A DNA stretch of 64,000 bases from Balneolaceae bacterium UBA3186 (lineage in GTDB: Bacteria > Bacteroidota > Rhodothermia > Balneolales > Balneolaceae): positions 97,379 through 161,378 of the forward strand of contig DEXK01000015.1 of NCBI GenBank assembly GCA_002364085.1, given 5' to 3'. Under the pieces are notes generated by a model. The model saw only the letters and a list, made by a program, of their open reading frames with translations. It ran no database searches and was not told where the DNA came from. Positions within the stretch are counted from its first letter, which is position 1, and every line of letters starts with the position of its first letter. Made by a program: the position numbers and the translations under genes. Positions 37,906 through 45,932 of the stretch are shown piece after piece.

Positions 37906-38889
37906 ATGAAAAAGCTACTGAAAATACTCGGAGGGTTACTGGGTGTTGTTGTAATTGGGATATGTGGACTACTCATTTATGTTAGCACTGCACTACCAAA
38001 TGTTGATCCGGCTCCGGACCTTAAAATAGAGCTCACAGACGATCGCATACAACGGGGTGAATATCTCGCTAATACTGTATTTGCATGTGTAGACTGCCAT
38101 TCTGATAAAGATTACACCAAATTCGGATTATCTGTCGTAGAGGGAACAAAGGGTAAAGGCGGTGGATTGTTTGGTACAAAAATGGGTCTGCCGGGCGATT
38201 ATTATGCAAAGAATCTGACTCCATATCATTTGGGTAACTGGACTGATGGAGAAATTTTCAGAGCGATTACCACCGGAGTAGACAAGGAAGGCAATGCGTT
38301 ATTTCCCATTATGCCGTACACCAATTACAGAAGAGTTGATCCGGAAGATATATATGATATTATTGCATACCTGCGAACGTTGGAACCTATAGAAAATGAT
38401 GTTCCGGAATCTTCATCTGATTTTCCAATGAACTTTATCATAAACACCATTCCCGGTGAACCGGATTTTACGGAACGACCTGACCCTTCCGACAAAATAG
38501 CTTATGGAAAATACCTGGTTACCGCTGCAAGTTGTGCCGATTGTCATACGCCAATGGAACAGGGAAATCCTATCGAAGGAATGCAATTTGCCGGAGGAAT
38601 GGAATTTGAACTTGAATTAGGGGGAGTTGTAACTTCAGCTAATATTACCCCTGATATTAATACGGGAATTGGCAGCTGGACGGAAGAAGCTTTTATAGCT
38701 CGTTTTAAAAGTTTTCAGGATACAAGCAATGTGATCAACAAAAATGCAGTAAAACCCGGTGAATTTAATACCGAAATGCCTTGGCGGTTTTACAGCAATA
38801 TGAGCGAAGAAGAGCTAAGTGCTATTTATGCATTTCTGAAAACACAATCACCGGTTAATAATCTGATCACGAAGTTTAGGAGGGAGTGA
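37906..38889 (+). CDS. Diheme cytochrome c
   Basis: 327 residues with an N-terminal membrane anchor or uncleaved signal (residues 5-28). Two c-type haem sites, CVDCH (61-65) and CADCH (210-214), lie in two cytochrome c domains. Axial methionines could be in PIMPYTNY and EMPWRFYS, each at a typical distance. The layout is like the diheme cytochrome subunits of alcohol/aldehyde dehydrogenases or thiosulfate enzymes, but no dehydrogenase is adjacent, so it probably works as an electron carrier on the periplasmic face. Confidence 0.9.
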   Translation: MKKLLKILGGLLGVVVIGICGLLIYVSTALPNVDPAPDLKIELTDDRIQRGEYLANTVFACVDCHSDKDYTKFGLSVVEGTKGKGGGLFGTKMGLPGDYYAKNLTPYHLGNWTDGEIFRAITTGVDKEGNALFPIMPYTNYRRVDPEDIYDIIAYLRTLEPIENDVPESSSDFPMNFIINTIPGEPDFTERPDPSDKIAYGKYLVTAASCADCHTPMEQGNPIEGMQFAGGMEFELELGGVVTSANITPDINTGIGSWTEEAFIARFKSFQDTSNVINKNAVKPGEFNTEMPWRFYSNMSEEELSAIYAFLKTQSPVNNLITKFRRE

Positions 38890-38911
38890 TTCAATAATTT
38901 TATACTGATTA

Positions 38912-39721
38912 TTAACTTTCACTCTCTGATATCAATATCATTGTAGTGCTATTATAGTTGAATTTGATTAAAGATTCCTTACATGTCATTCCTGCTTTGT
39001 AATCTTGATAATACTCACTTAGATCTATAATTCTTTCTTTTTGATCTATTGACCTATTTTTATAAGTAAACCTACTCAAAAAGCTATTTGGTATTATTTG
39101 TTCACCGCAAATAGATGGATGTTTATTTAAACGCCTCATTTTTTTTGATCGAAAATCATATATAATTTTTTGATCTTTATTATCTACTAAAACTACGGAA
39201 CAAGCTTTTGAGGTTAGTTCTAAGAATCGAAAAACACATGATTGAAATGAAATATTTAAAGTGCGACTTAATTGATCAATATCGTATTTATTAAAAAATT
39301 TACCTCCAGCAATTTTTTTGAAAAGGCTTTCAGGGGCTAGAAAGTTGATTGCAAAACTATCTGCTTCTTTTTCCATTGTTTCTTCTGATTTAAACTCGTC
39401 TATTAGTTCTAACCTTTTACCATTTTTAATTACGTCTTCTTGATGTTCAAACAATGAAACATGACCTAATTCATGAGCAATGGTAAATCTTTCGAATTTC
39501 TTGTTCCATATTTTTGGCTTATTTAGATTGATAGAAAACCTACCCCGTCCTAAATAAACCAATGCGGCTGTGAAACTATTTCCAAAATCTTCATATTTAA
39601 TTTTGTGCCCAGATTCTTCCACCAAATTTATTAAATCCCCAACAACTTCATACATCGACAAACCCATTTGCTCTCTCAAACCAATAGCTTCTCTTGCAAT
39701 TTCTTCCTTTGTGTAGCTCAT
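38912..39721 (-). CDS. capP: ImmA/IrrE-type metallopeptidase, CapP-like CBASS regulator
   Basis: 269 residues. The zinc site FTIAHELGHVSLF (His83, Glu84, His87) and the downstream KEADSFAINFLAP (Glu119) are the ImmA/IrrE peptidase motif. The last 100 residues form a separate domain that may be the sensor. Family knowledge: in CapH/CapP-controlled CBASS loci such a peptidase cleaves the XRE repressor after DNA damage. Overlaps the XRE gene by 4 bp (ATGA) and sits opposite the CBASS operon. The CapP name rests on this context, not on sequence identity. By eye this gene is AT-rich compared with the flanks. Confidence 0.8.
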   Translation of the reverse strand: MSYTKEEIAREAIGLREQMGLSMYEVVGDLINLVEESGHKIKYEDFGNSFTAALVYLGRGRFSINLNKPKIWNKKFERFTIAHELGHVSLFEHQEDVIKNGKRLELIDEFKSEETMEKEADSFAINFLAPESLFKKIAGGKFFNKYDIDQLSRTLNISFQSCVFRFLELTSKACSVVLVDNKDQKIIYDFRSKKMRRLNKHPSICGEQIIPNSFLSRFTYKNRSIDQKERIIDLSEYYQDYKAGMTCKESLIKFNYNSTTMILISESES

Positions 39722-40020
39722 CCTCTTTTCAACAGTTCTGACAATTCTTTTAGTTTTCTAACAGCCTCTGGAGTTAATTCATTTAAATTCCTTGCTAGAA
39801 TTTTTTTGTCATATTCAACTTCTTCTTCACTAAACAGATCATCTTCTTCAATCTTAAGCGCTCTACATAACTTTTTTATAACATTAGGTGTAGGACGCCT
39901 CAGACCTTTCTCAAATTGAGATACTGCAGCTTGAGAAAGACCGATTAATTCTCCAAGCTCACTTTGATTCATTCCTAGTGATGAGCGATACTCGCTAATT
40001 TTCTGCCCTAATGTTTCCAT
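39718..40020 (-). CDS. capH: XRE-family HTH repressor, CapH-like
   Basis: 100 residues. The N-terminal 60 are a Cro/C1 HTH (ISEYRSSLGMNQSELGEL, LSQAAVSQFEKGLRRPTPNVIKKL). The C-terminal part is a charged helix (DLFSEEEVEYDKKIL through LKELSELLKRG) that may carry dimerisation and the cleavage site. Encoded with a ImmA peptidase, it is the first gene of a minus-strand pair, divergent from the CBASS operon across a 93-bp gap, the natural place for a repressor to act on both promoters. An alternative is an unrelated defence or phage-type XRE/ImmA pair. Confidence 0.8.
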   Translation of the reverse strand: METLGQKISEYRSSLGMNQSELGELIGLSQAAVSQFEKGLRRPTPNVIKKLCRALKIEEDDLFSEEEVEYDKKILARNLNELTPEAVRKLKELSELLKRG

Positions 40021-40113
40021 AGTATTATTACTTTTATTTTGAATATTAATTCATTATACTTGTTTTATTATAACTATAAACCTAAACCTTCACAACATTT
40101 TAAATTTATAATA
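40021..40113. promoter_or_regulatory. Divergent promoter/operator region of the CBASS locus
   Basis: 93 bp, strongly AT-rich, between the CapH-like repressor and the DUF2188 gene. AGTATTATTACT (40021-40032) is an imperfect palindrome with AGTA/TACT arms, directly at the capH start. A similar CATTATACTT half-site occurs about 20 bp further on. These are candidate repressor sites only. Confidence 0.4.
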
Positions 40114-40338
40114 ATGCAAAAAACAACACATGTAGTACCTGCAAAACAAGGTGGTTGGAATATTAAAGCTGGAAACGGCAATAAAGCATCTGCCCATTTT
40201 GACACAAAACAACAAGCCGTAGACAGAGGGCGACAAATTAGCCGAAATAAGGGCAGTGAGTTCTTCATCCATGGTAGAAACGGAAAAATTCAAACGCGAG
40301 ATAGCCATGGAAACGATCCAAGAGGAACAAAAGGTTAA
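40114..40338 (+). CDS. DUF2188 small protein, first gene of the CBASS operon
   Basis: 74 residues from ATG 40114 (the frame is open from 40039, but the family begins here). The DUF2188 features are clear: TTHVVPAKQGGWNIKAGNGNK, then FDTKQQAVDRGRQISRNKGSE and the terminal FFIHGRNGKIQTRDSHGNDP. These small basic proteins are of unknown function. Its 3' end overlaps capV in another reading frame. Because capV has no in-frame start codon after 40338, the overlap (at least 32 nt) is obligatory, so the two are tightly coupled. Its participation in CBASS is inference. Confidence 0.85.
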   Translation: MQKTTHVVPAKQGGWNIKAGNGNKASAHFDTKQQAVDRGRQISRNKGSEFFIHGRNGKIQTRDSHGNDPRGTKG

Positions 40339-41377
40339 TGGACTTGAACGAAGCCAAAGTACTTCAAGTCCCGGAAAAACATTCAAAATCTTAAGTATAG
40401 ATGGCGGAGGAATTAAAGGCCTCTACCCTGCCAGAATTCTTCAACTAATTGAAGAGCAGTATCAAATAAAAATTGCAGATCAATTTGATATGATCTGTGG
40501 CACATCAACTGGCGGTTTAATAGCACTAGCCTTATCTATAAAAAAACCTGCCTCGGAATTAGTCTCTTTATATCAAGATAAAGGACAAGATATTTTCCCC
40601 AATCCTACAAATAAATTTGATAAAGCCATTCAGCGGTTAAGACAAATTTTATGGGGAGGTAAATACAAGAATGATTCTCTTCAAAATTCATTATCGGAAT
40701 TATTTGGAGAGGCAAAACTCAAAGACGCATTGACTTATCTTTGCATTCCCAGCTTCAATTTAACTTTAGGAATGCCTAGGGTTTTCAAAAACCCTCATCT
40801 TAATGGTAATTTATTTAAAGATGCTGATATAACAATGGTTGACGTTGCTCTTGCCACCTCAGCCGCACCGAGCTATTTACCTATTCACCAAATAAACAAT
40901 GCATTATATTGCGATGGTGGTATGTGGGCAAATAACCCTTCTCTATGTGGTTTGCTTGAAGCTTTAGACTATTTTGTTGGAGATGGAAAACCATTTAGCT
41001 CTTATTCAATCCTCTCTCTTCCTACTATTTCTAATCCCACAGGATGGACTGGTGAGTCTCAAAAAAAGAATTTATCTCTAGCAGATTGGAAAGGAAAAAT
41101 TCTTAACCCATCTATGGACGGTCAAGCTTATTTCACTGACTTTTTCACATCTAAAATAGTGAACTTCACTAAGGCTAAAGGTGAGTATTTGAGAATTAAT
41201 CAACCTGTTCTGTCAGCAGAACAATTTTCTTTAATCGCTTTGGATAACACAAGCGATGCAGCTTTAAAACTTTTAACAGAACTCGGGGATCAAGCCGGAG
41301 CTGAACTTATTAGCAAGAGAGTATTTGATTCATTTATAACACAAACAAAACATCAAGGAGTACAGAATAATGTCTAA
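40307..41377 (+). CDS. capV: CapV-type patatin phospholipase, CBASS effector
   Basis: About 356 residues, the usual CapV length. Patatin motifs: oxyanion loop DGGGIKG (32-38), nucleophile elbow GTSTG with Ser67, and the catalytic dyad DGG (Asp203) in YCDGGMWANNP. Established for the family: when bound by cyclic dinucleotide made by the adjacent CD-NTase, CapV degrades membrane lipids and stops phage growth by killing the cell. Candidate starts are ATG 40307 or 40271, both inside the DUF2188 gene. It overlaps the CD-NTase start by 8 bp. Confidence 0.92.
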   Translation: METIQEEQKVNGLERSQSTSSPGKTFKILSIDGGGIKGLYPARILQLIEEQYQIKIADQFDMICGTSTGGLIALALSIKKPASELVSLYQDKGQDIFPNPTNKFDKAIQRLRQILWGGKYKNDSLQNSLSELFGEAKLKDALTYLCIPSFNLTLGMPRVFKNPHLNGNLFKDADITMVDVALATSAAPSYLPIHQINNALYCDGGMWANNPSLCGLLEALDYFVGDGKPFSSYSILSLPTISNPTGWTGESQKKNLSLADWKGKILNPSMDGQAYFTDFFTSKIVNFTKAKGEYLRINQPVLSAEQFSLIALDNTSDAALKLLTELGDQAGAELISKRVFDSFITQTKHQGVQNNV

Positions 41378-42377
41378 TTGTAATAATCTATTTCATGATT
41401 TTAACAAATATCTGAAAATCACAAAAACAAAAACCATCAACCTGATGAAATCTAAAGATAACATCAGAAAAAAAATCAAAGAATGGTTCAAGGAAAATCA
41501 ATCTGAATATACCCCTAAATTCTATATTCAAGGTTCCAGAAAGCTTGGAACACTAATCAGAACAAAAAATGACACCTGCGATCTGGACGATGGTGTATAT
41601 TTTGAAAGAGAAATTGGCGTCACAGGAACGACACTCCAAAAATGGATATGTGAAGCTGTAAAAGATATTACTGATGCTGAAGTCATACATAAAGCTAAGT
41701 GTATTAGAGTAATATATTCAGGAGATTACCATATTGACATTCCTGTTTACTACTTCCCCGAAGATTCTGAACATCCTTTACTTGCAGTTAAAGATTCAGA
41801 ACTCGAAGAAAGTGATCCAAAAGATTTTGTTGAGTGGTTTTTAGAGCAAAAGTGTGATCAACTTGTAAGAATCATCAAATACTTGAAGGCTTGGGGAGAT
41901 CATTTAAGAAACAAAATGCCAAGTGGACTGGCTTTCACAGTTCTTGCAGAAAAAAACTATGTGCCAGATGATCGAGACGATATAAGTTTTTATAAGACTC
42001 TAAAGGCTATAAAAGCTGATCTAGAAATTAGTTTTGAGTGCGTTATGCCAACAACACCATTTGATGATTTATTTTCTGACTATGACCAAGATAGGATAAA
42101 TAGATTCTTCGAAAGACTTGATAACTTAATTGACGATGCTAGATTGGCTATCGAAGAAGAAGAAAACCAACTTAAAGCTTCTAAAATATGGAAAAACCAT
42201 TTAGGAAAGCGATTCCCTGAAGGCTTGGATGAAAATGTTGATGAAAAGTTAGAAGAGCTTTTAAAAGCTGCTAGTTTAATTGCTTCCGGTAAAGCCGGTG
42301 TTGATAAGCATGGGCATATAAAATGTAAAGAGCCGAATGATGTTCCTGTTAAGAAACATAGATTTTATGGAGAATAA
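41370..42377 (+). CDS. CD-NTase (cGAS/DncV-like nucleotidyltransferase) of CBASS
   Basis: 335 residues. The nucleotidyltransferase signature is present and intact: GS (Gly55-Ser56) in YIQGSRKLGT, metal ligands Asp71 and Asp73 in CDLDDGVYF, and third Asp123 in HIDIPVYY. This enzyme makes the cyclic oligonucleotide that activates CapV. AAGGAG at 41355-41360 is a good ribosome site, 9 nt before ATG 41370. The C-terminal tail is basic and flexible (CKEPNDVPVKKHRFYGE) and ends in Gly-Glu. E2-type CBASS proteins act on CD-NTase C-termini, so this tail is a possible target. Product identity (cGAMP, cUA etc.) cannot be read. Confidence 0.9.
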   Translation: MSNCNNLFHDFNKYLKITKTKTINLMKSKDNIRKKIKEWFKENQSEYTPKFYIQGSRKLGTLIRTKNDTCDLDDGVYFEREIGVTGTTLQKWICEAVKDITDAEVIHKAKCIRVIYSGDYHIDIPVYYFPEDSEHPLLAVKDSELEESDPKDFVEWFLEQKCDQLVRIIKYLKAWGDHLRNKMPSGLAFTVLAEKNYVPDDRDDISFYKTLKAIKADLEISFECVMPTTPFDDLFSDYDQDRINRFFERLDNLIDDARLAIEEEENQLKASKIWKNHLGKRFPEGLDENVDEKLEELLKAASLIASGKAGVDKHGHIKCKEPNDVPVKKHRFYGE

Positions 42378-42378
42378 C

Positions 42379-42777
42379 ATGAAATTGTTACCGCCAAAAT
42401 TGATAATGCATTATAAGGAACAAAAATCCGCAGTGGAAAAAAGCTTTCCATTCATCCACTGTAGGATTTCTTCTAAAGGTTTAATTTGTGATGGTATTTT
42501 TACTTTACCTAAATCTTCAACTGAATATGAAATTCAATTAAAATATGAAGTATCTAAGAGACCTAAAGTATATGTACTAAACCCGGAAATAGAGTACAAT
42601 CAAGACATTCACATGTATAAAGATTCATCTCTTTGTCTATTCTATCCACCGGATAATTCCTGGAAGAAAAACAGTCAGCTTTTTGACACTATTATTCCTT
42701 GGACAGTAGAATGGCTAGTTAATTACGAAATTTTTAAACTTTCAGGAAAATGGGTAGGTCCTTATAAATCACATTAA
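42379..42777 (+). CDS. E2-like (Cap2 E2-type) protein of short type II CBASS
   Basis: About 132 residues. The signature DIHMYKDSSLCLFYPPDNSW holds a putative catalytic Cys86, with His78 8 residues before it; the end WTVEWLVNYEIFKLSGKWVGP is the conserved bacterial E2 helix. This matches the stand-alone E2 of short type II CBASS, which regulates the CD-NTase; there is no E1, and no JAB protease (Cap3). GGAG at 42369-42372 lies 6 nt before ATG 42379, so I use that start (the ATG 42367 would overlap the CD-NTase). Family call is from motif and context. Confidence 0.82.
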   Translation: MKLLPPKLIMHYKEQKSAVEKSFPFIHCRISSKGLICDGIFTLPKSSTEYEIQLKYEVSKRPKVYVLNPEIEYNQDIHMYKDSSLCLFYPPDNSWKKNSQLFDTIIPWTVEWLVNYEIFKLSGKWVGPYKSH

Positions 42778-42785
42778 ACCTACCC
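42752..42785. terminator. Inverted repeat between CBASS and DUF420 genes
   Basis: GGGTAGGT (42752-42759) and ACCTACCC (42778-42785) are perfect inverted repeats with an 18-nt loop, spanning the stops of the convergent E2 gene (ends 42777) and DUF420 gene (ends 42780). It may be a bidirectional terminator, though neither side has a T-run. Confidence 0.4.
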
Positions 42786-43349
42786 AATAAACTTCAGCAT
42801 AAAAAAGATCACTACTCCGGTAATGGAGACGTACAACCAAATAGGAAACGTCCATTTGGAAACTTTGCGGTGTTTTTGGAAATTTCCGGTGAGTGCCAAA
42901 TAGAAACTGGAGAGAACCAACGGCACTACAAAAACGGAAAGTGCAATGTGAGAGATAAGAATCGTGTAATATATATATTGGATAATACCTTCCGTCAGGA
43001 ATTTGGTATCTCCCTGAAAGTGATGGTAGATCACATAACTGGTTAAGAACATCGCAGAAGCGATAAAAGCAGATGTCATGAACTTCATATGTCTGCTGAA
43101 ATTTCGCTTTCGGATCTCATTTAATCCCAATAAAAGAAAAACAGTGCTTAGAGAATTGAATGCTGCATTCAGTGCAGGCAAATACGGAACCCACGAATAG
43201 GAAGTTTCTGCTCCTTCTTTCCAATAGATCAGCCATACTAAAAATAAGAGTGCAGCCAAACTCACTCCCACAATAATTCGGAAGGCCGATTTAGCGCTTA
43301 CCTGTTGCAGAATTTTAGATTGTTCCGGGAGAGAGAAATGTTCAGACAT
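42780..43349 (-). CDS. DUF420 membrane protein
   Basis: 189 residues with five or six transmembrane helices (about 24-42, 54-75, 86-106, 125-150, 166-186). It matches the DUF420 family (YozB/CtaM-like) in pattern: NAxFNxLSTVFLLLG, MTSAFIASAMFLTSYVIYHH and a conserved final GVVIFFMLKF. In Bacillus/Staphylococcus relatives the family helps assemble haem-copper oxidase; here its genes are absent, so the role is open. The upstream gene is the fused E1 (15 bp). Confidence 0.8.
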   Translation of the reverse strand: MSEHFSLPEQSKILQQVSAKSAFRIIVGVSLAALLFLVWLIYWKEGAETSYSWVPYLPALNAAFNSLSTVFLLLGLNEIRKRNFSRHMKFMTSAFIASAMFLTSYVIYHHFQGDTKFLTEGIIQYIYYTILISHIALSVFVVPLVLSSFYLALTGNFQKHRKVSKWTFPIWLYVSITGVVIFFMLKFIG

Positions 43350-43364
43350 TCGCGTTTTTAAACT

Positions 43365-45785
43365 TTAATAGATTTCAGGGAATCGATCTTTTTCGCATTC
43401 CTGCATAATGCTATAAACCGCTTCAAAGATGTCTTCTGCATTTGGCTTGCTGAAATAATCTCCATCCGTGGCATAGGCCGGTCGATGAGGATGTGCTGTT
43501 AAACATTGTGGACGAGAATCTAAATATTTGTAACCGCCTTGTTTTTCTACAATATGCTGCATAATAAATGCTGCTGCACCTCCAGGTACGTCCTCATCCA
43601 CAACCAATAATCGATTTGTTTTCTTTATGGATTCCAAGATCATGTGGTTTTTGTCGAACGGAAGCAACGTTCTTACATCTACTAATTCAACAGAAATTCC
43701 TGCTTCCTGAAACTGAGGGATCATTCCTTCAATAATGTTGAATGTAGAACCATAAGAAACTATGGTAATATCATCGCCTTCATTAACGATCTCCGGAATC
43801 CCGAGCGGTGTAGTAAATTCTCCTAAATTATCAGGTAATTTTTCTTTTAAACGATACCCGTTCAACGGCTCGATCACCATCGCGGGATCGTCGCCCTGAA
43901 TCAATGTGTTGTAAAAGCCTGCTGCAGAAGTTAAATTCCTTGGTACACAGATATGAACCCCTCGTAATCCATTGATCAAAACGCCCATCGGCGAACCTGA
44001 GTGCCAGATTCCTTCCAGTCGATGTCCTCGAGTTCTTACGATCAATGGTGCAGCTTGACCTCCTTTAGTTCTGTATCTGAGTGAAGCAAGATCATCACTC
44101 ATCCCTTGAAAACAGTACAGCACATAATCCAAATACTGGATATCTGCAATTGGACGAAGTCCACGTAGCGACATCCCTATTCCCTGCCCAAGAATAGTAG
44201 CCTCACGAATTCCGGTATCAGATACACGAATTTCGCCGTATTTATCCTGCATACCTTCCAGACCTTTATTCACATCACCGAGTTTTCCGGCATCTTCACC
44301 AAAAACCAGCGTATTCGGATATTTTTCAAATATCTTATCGAAATTATCCCGAATTACAACACGTCCGTCTACTTTTTTTGAACCTTCAGAATACTTCGGC
44401 TTGATCTCTTCCACCTTTAGCGGGGAATACTGACTTTGGCTCAGCAGATGGGAATTGAAGCGATCTTTATTTGCTTCCGCACTTTCATGCACCCAGTTTT
44501 TAATGGTATTTCTGATCGACCCCCTTTTTCCGGCTGTTAGATACAAAGCTTTTCTACCTGCGGATAAAACATCTTTTCTAAAAGGGCTCTGAACCATTTT
44601 CAACCTTTTGATCAAATTATCAATGCCGGCTTCACCTGTTTCTTCTTTAAGCCCCGCCAACCATTCAAGCATCTGTTTTTTATCTTCCTTGATTGGTGTA
44701 CTATAATTATCCCAAGCTTCTTTTTTGGCGTCTGCGGCTTCTGTGGCGGCTTCTTCTTCCAACTCTTCTAATTTCTTTGCTGGAGCGATCTTATTTTCAA
44801 GGATCCATTGCTTTGTCTTTTGCAGACAACAAAATTCTTCTTCAAACTTGAGCCGTTCTTCGTCTTTATATCTTTCATGAGATCCGGATGTAGAGTGCCC
44901 TTGTGGCTGGGTAACATCGGTTACATGAATCAAAACCGGAACATGTTCTTTTCGGGCGATTTTTTCAGCCTTTTCATAGGTTTCGATCAATCCCAAATAA
45001 TCCCAAGCTTTAACTTTAAAGATCTCATACCCTGGCTGCTCTTTAGTTCTTTGAAATCCGCTCAGCACTTCAGAAATACTTTCTTTTGTAGTTTGATATT
45101 TCTTTGAAACGGAAATTCCCCAACCGTCATCCCAAACTGACATGATCATTGGTATCTGTAAAACACCTGCTGCATTAATGGTTTCCCAGAATACTCCTTC
45201 TGAAGTACTCGCATCACCAATGGTACCAAATGCGATCTCATTTCCTTTGTTAGAAAATTTACTCCATTCTTTTCCACTCAGTGCTTTCTCATTACGATAT
45301 ACTTTGGAAGCCTGAGCCAGCCCCAGCAATCTGGACATTTGTCCCGCAGTTGGTGACATATCCGCTGAGGTGTTCTTCATTTTGGTTTGATCTTTCCATG
45401 TACCGTCTTCGTTTAACAAACGGGTAGCAAAATGTGAGTTCATTTGTCTACCACCTGAGTTCGGTTCTAGTTCCGTATCAGGGGTAGCATAAAGCTGGGC
45501 AAAAAACTGTACGGGAGTAACACCTTCAATTGCGAGCATAAATGTTTGATCACGATAATATCCGGATCTGAAATCACCATTTTTGAACACTTTTGACATA
45601 GCGATTTGTGGCATTTCTTTCCCGTCGCCGAAAATACCAAACTTGGCCTTTCCGGTAAGTACTTCTTTTCTGCCAATCAAAGACATATGTCGGCTCAACC
45701 AACCCAGCTTATAGTCAGAAAGTATTTCTTTCTTTCTTGCTGCGCTAAAAGTTGAGGTTTTTTTCTTTGTCTTTGTTTCTGCCAT
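43365..45785 (-). CDS. 2-oxoacid dehydrogenase E1 component, fused alpha-beta
   Basis: About 806 residues in which E1 alpha and E1 beta are joined. Alpha half: QMNSHFATRL, TPP motif GDASTSEGVFWETINAAG with WDDGWGIS. Beta half (from about residue 475): VFGEDAGKLGDVNKGLEGMQ, DTGIREATILGQGIG, IADIQYLDYVLYCFQ. It decarboxylates branched-chain 2-oxoacids or pyruvate; Bacteroidota fused forms are usually assigned to branched-chain oxoacid dehydrogenase. E2 and E3 are not adjacent. Start ATG 45785 (frame open from a TTG at 45791). A 14-bp palindrome lies 67 bp upstream. Confidence 0.92.
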   Translation of the reverse strand: MAETKTKKKTSTFSAARKKEILSDYKLGWLSRHMSLIGRKEVLTGKAKFGIFGDGKEMPQIAMSKVFKNGDFRSGYYRDQTFMLAIEGVTPVQFFAQLYATPDTELEPNSGGRQMNSHFATRLLNEDGTWKDQTKMKNTSADMSPTAGQMSRLLGLAQASKVYRNEKALSGKEWSKFSNKGNEIAFGTIGDASTSEGVFWETINAAGVLQIPMIMSVWDDGWGISVSKKYQTTKESISEVLSGFQRTKEQPGYEIFKVKAWDYLGLIETYEKAEKIARKEHVPVLIHVTDVTQPQGHSTSGSHERYKDEERLKFEEEFCCLQKTKQWILENKIAPAKKLEELEEEAATEAADAKKEAWDNYSTPIKEDKKQMLEWLAGLKEETGEAGIDNLIKRLKMVQSPFRKDVLSAGRKALYLTAGKRGSIRNTIKNWVHESAEANKDRFNSHLLSQSQYSPLKVEEIKPKYSEGSKKVDGRVVIRDNFDKIFEKYPNTLVFGEDAGKLGDVNKGLEGMQDKYGEIRVSDTGIREATILGQGIGMSLRGLRPIADIQYLDYVLYCFQGMSDDLASLRYRTKGGQAAPLIVRTRGHRLEGIWHSGSPMGVLINGLRGVHICVPRNLTSAAGFYNTLIQGDDPAMVIEPLNGYRLKEKLPDNLGEFTTPLGIPEIVNEGDDITIVSYGSTFNIIEGMIPQFQEAGISVELVDVRTLLPFDKNHMILESIKKTNRLLVVDEDVPGGAAAFIMQHIVEKQGGYKYLDSRPQCLTAHPHRPAYATDGDYFSKPNAEDIFEAVYSIMQECEKDRFPEIY

Positions 45786-45833
45786 TATCAAAAATTAAGT
45801 CGTTCAAAAAATAAATAAAGTAGAGCCTAAATC

Positions 45834-45865
45834 GAGGCCTCAATAATACGGGAAAAGCGCTTTTC
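45834..45865. promoter_or_regulatory. Palindromes upstream of the E1 gene
   Basis: Two palindromes lie in the 147-bp gap before the E1 gene: GAGGCCTC (45834-45841) and the 14-bp perfect palindrome GAAAAGCGCTTTTC (45852-45865). The second contains AAGCGCTT, which is also found before gdhA (899-906). A shared catabolic-repressor operator is possible but unproven. Confidence 0.4.
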
Positions 45866-45932
45866 TTACAAAAACAGAACATTAATTAATGCCTGATCTG
45901 CACTCCTCTCATAAATACAATTTTTAAAAGAT

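Noticed and set aside
38912..40020. XRE/ImmA pair as a toxin-antitoxin or lone phage remnant
   Set aside because: The divergent layout with a CBASS operon and shared control region makes a CapH/CapP role more likely; still not proven.
42337..42378. Longer starts (42337, 42367) for the E2-like gene
   Set aside because: They overlap the CD-NTase coding end, and ATG 42379 has a clear GGAG at the right distance.
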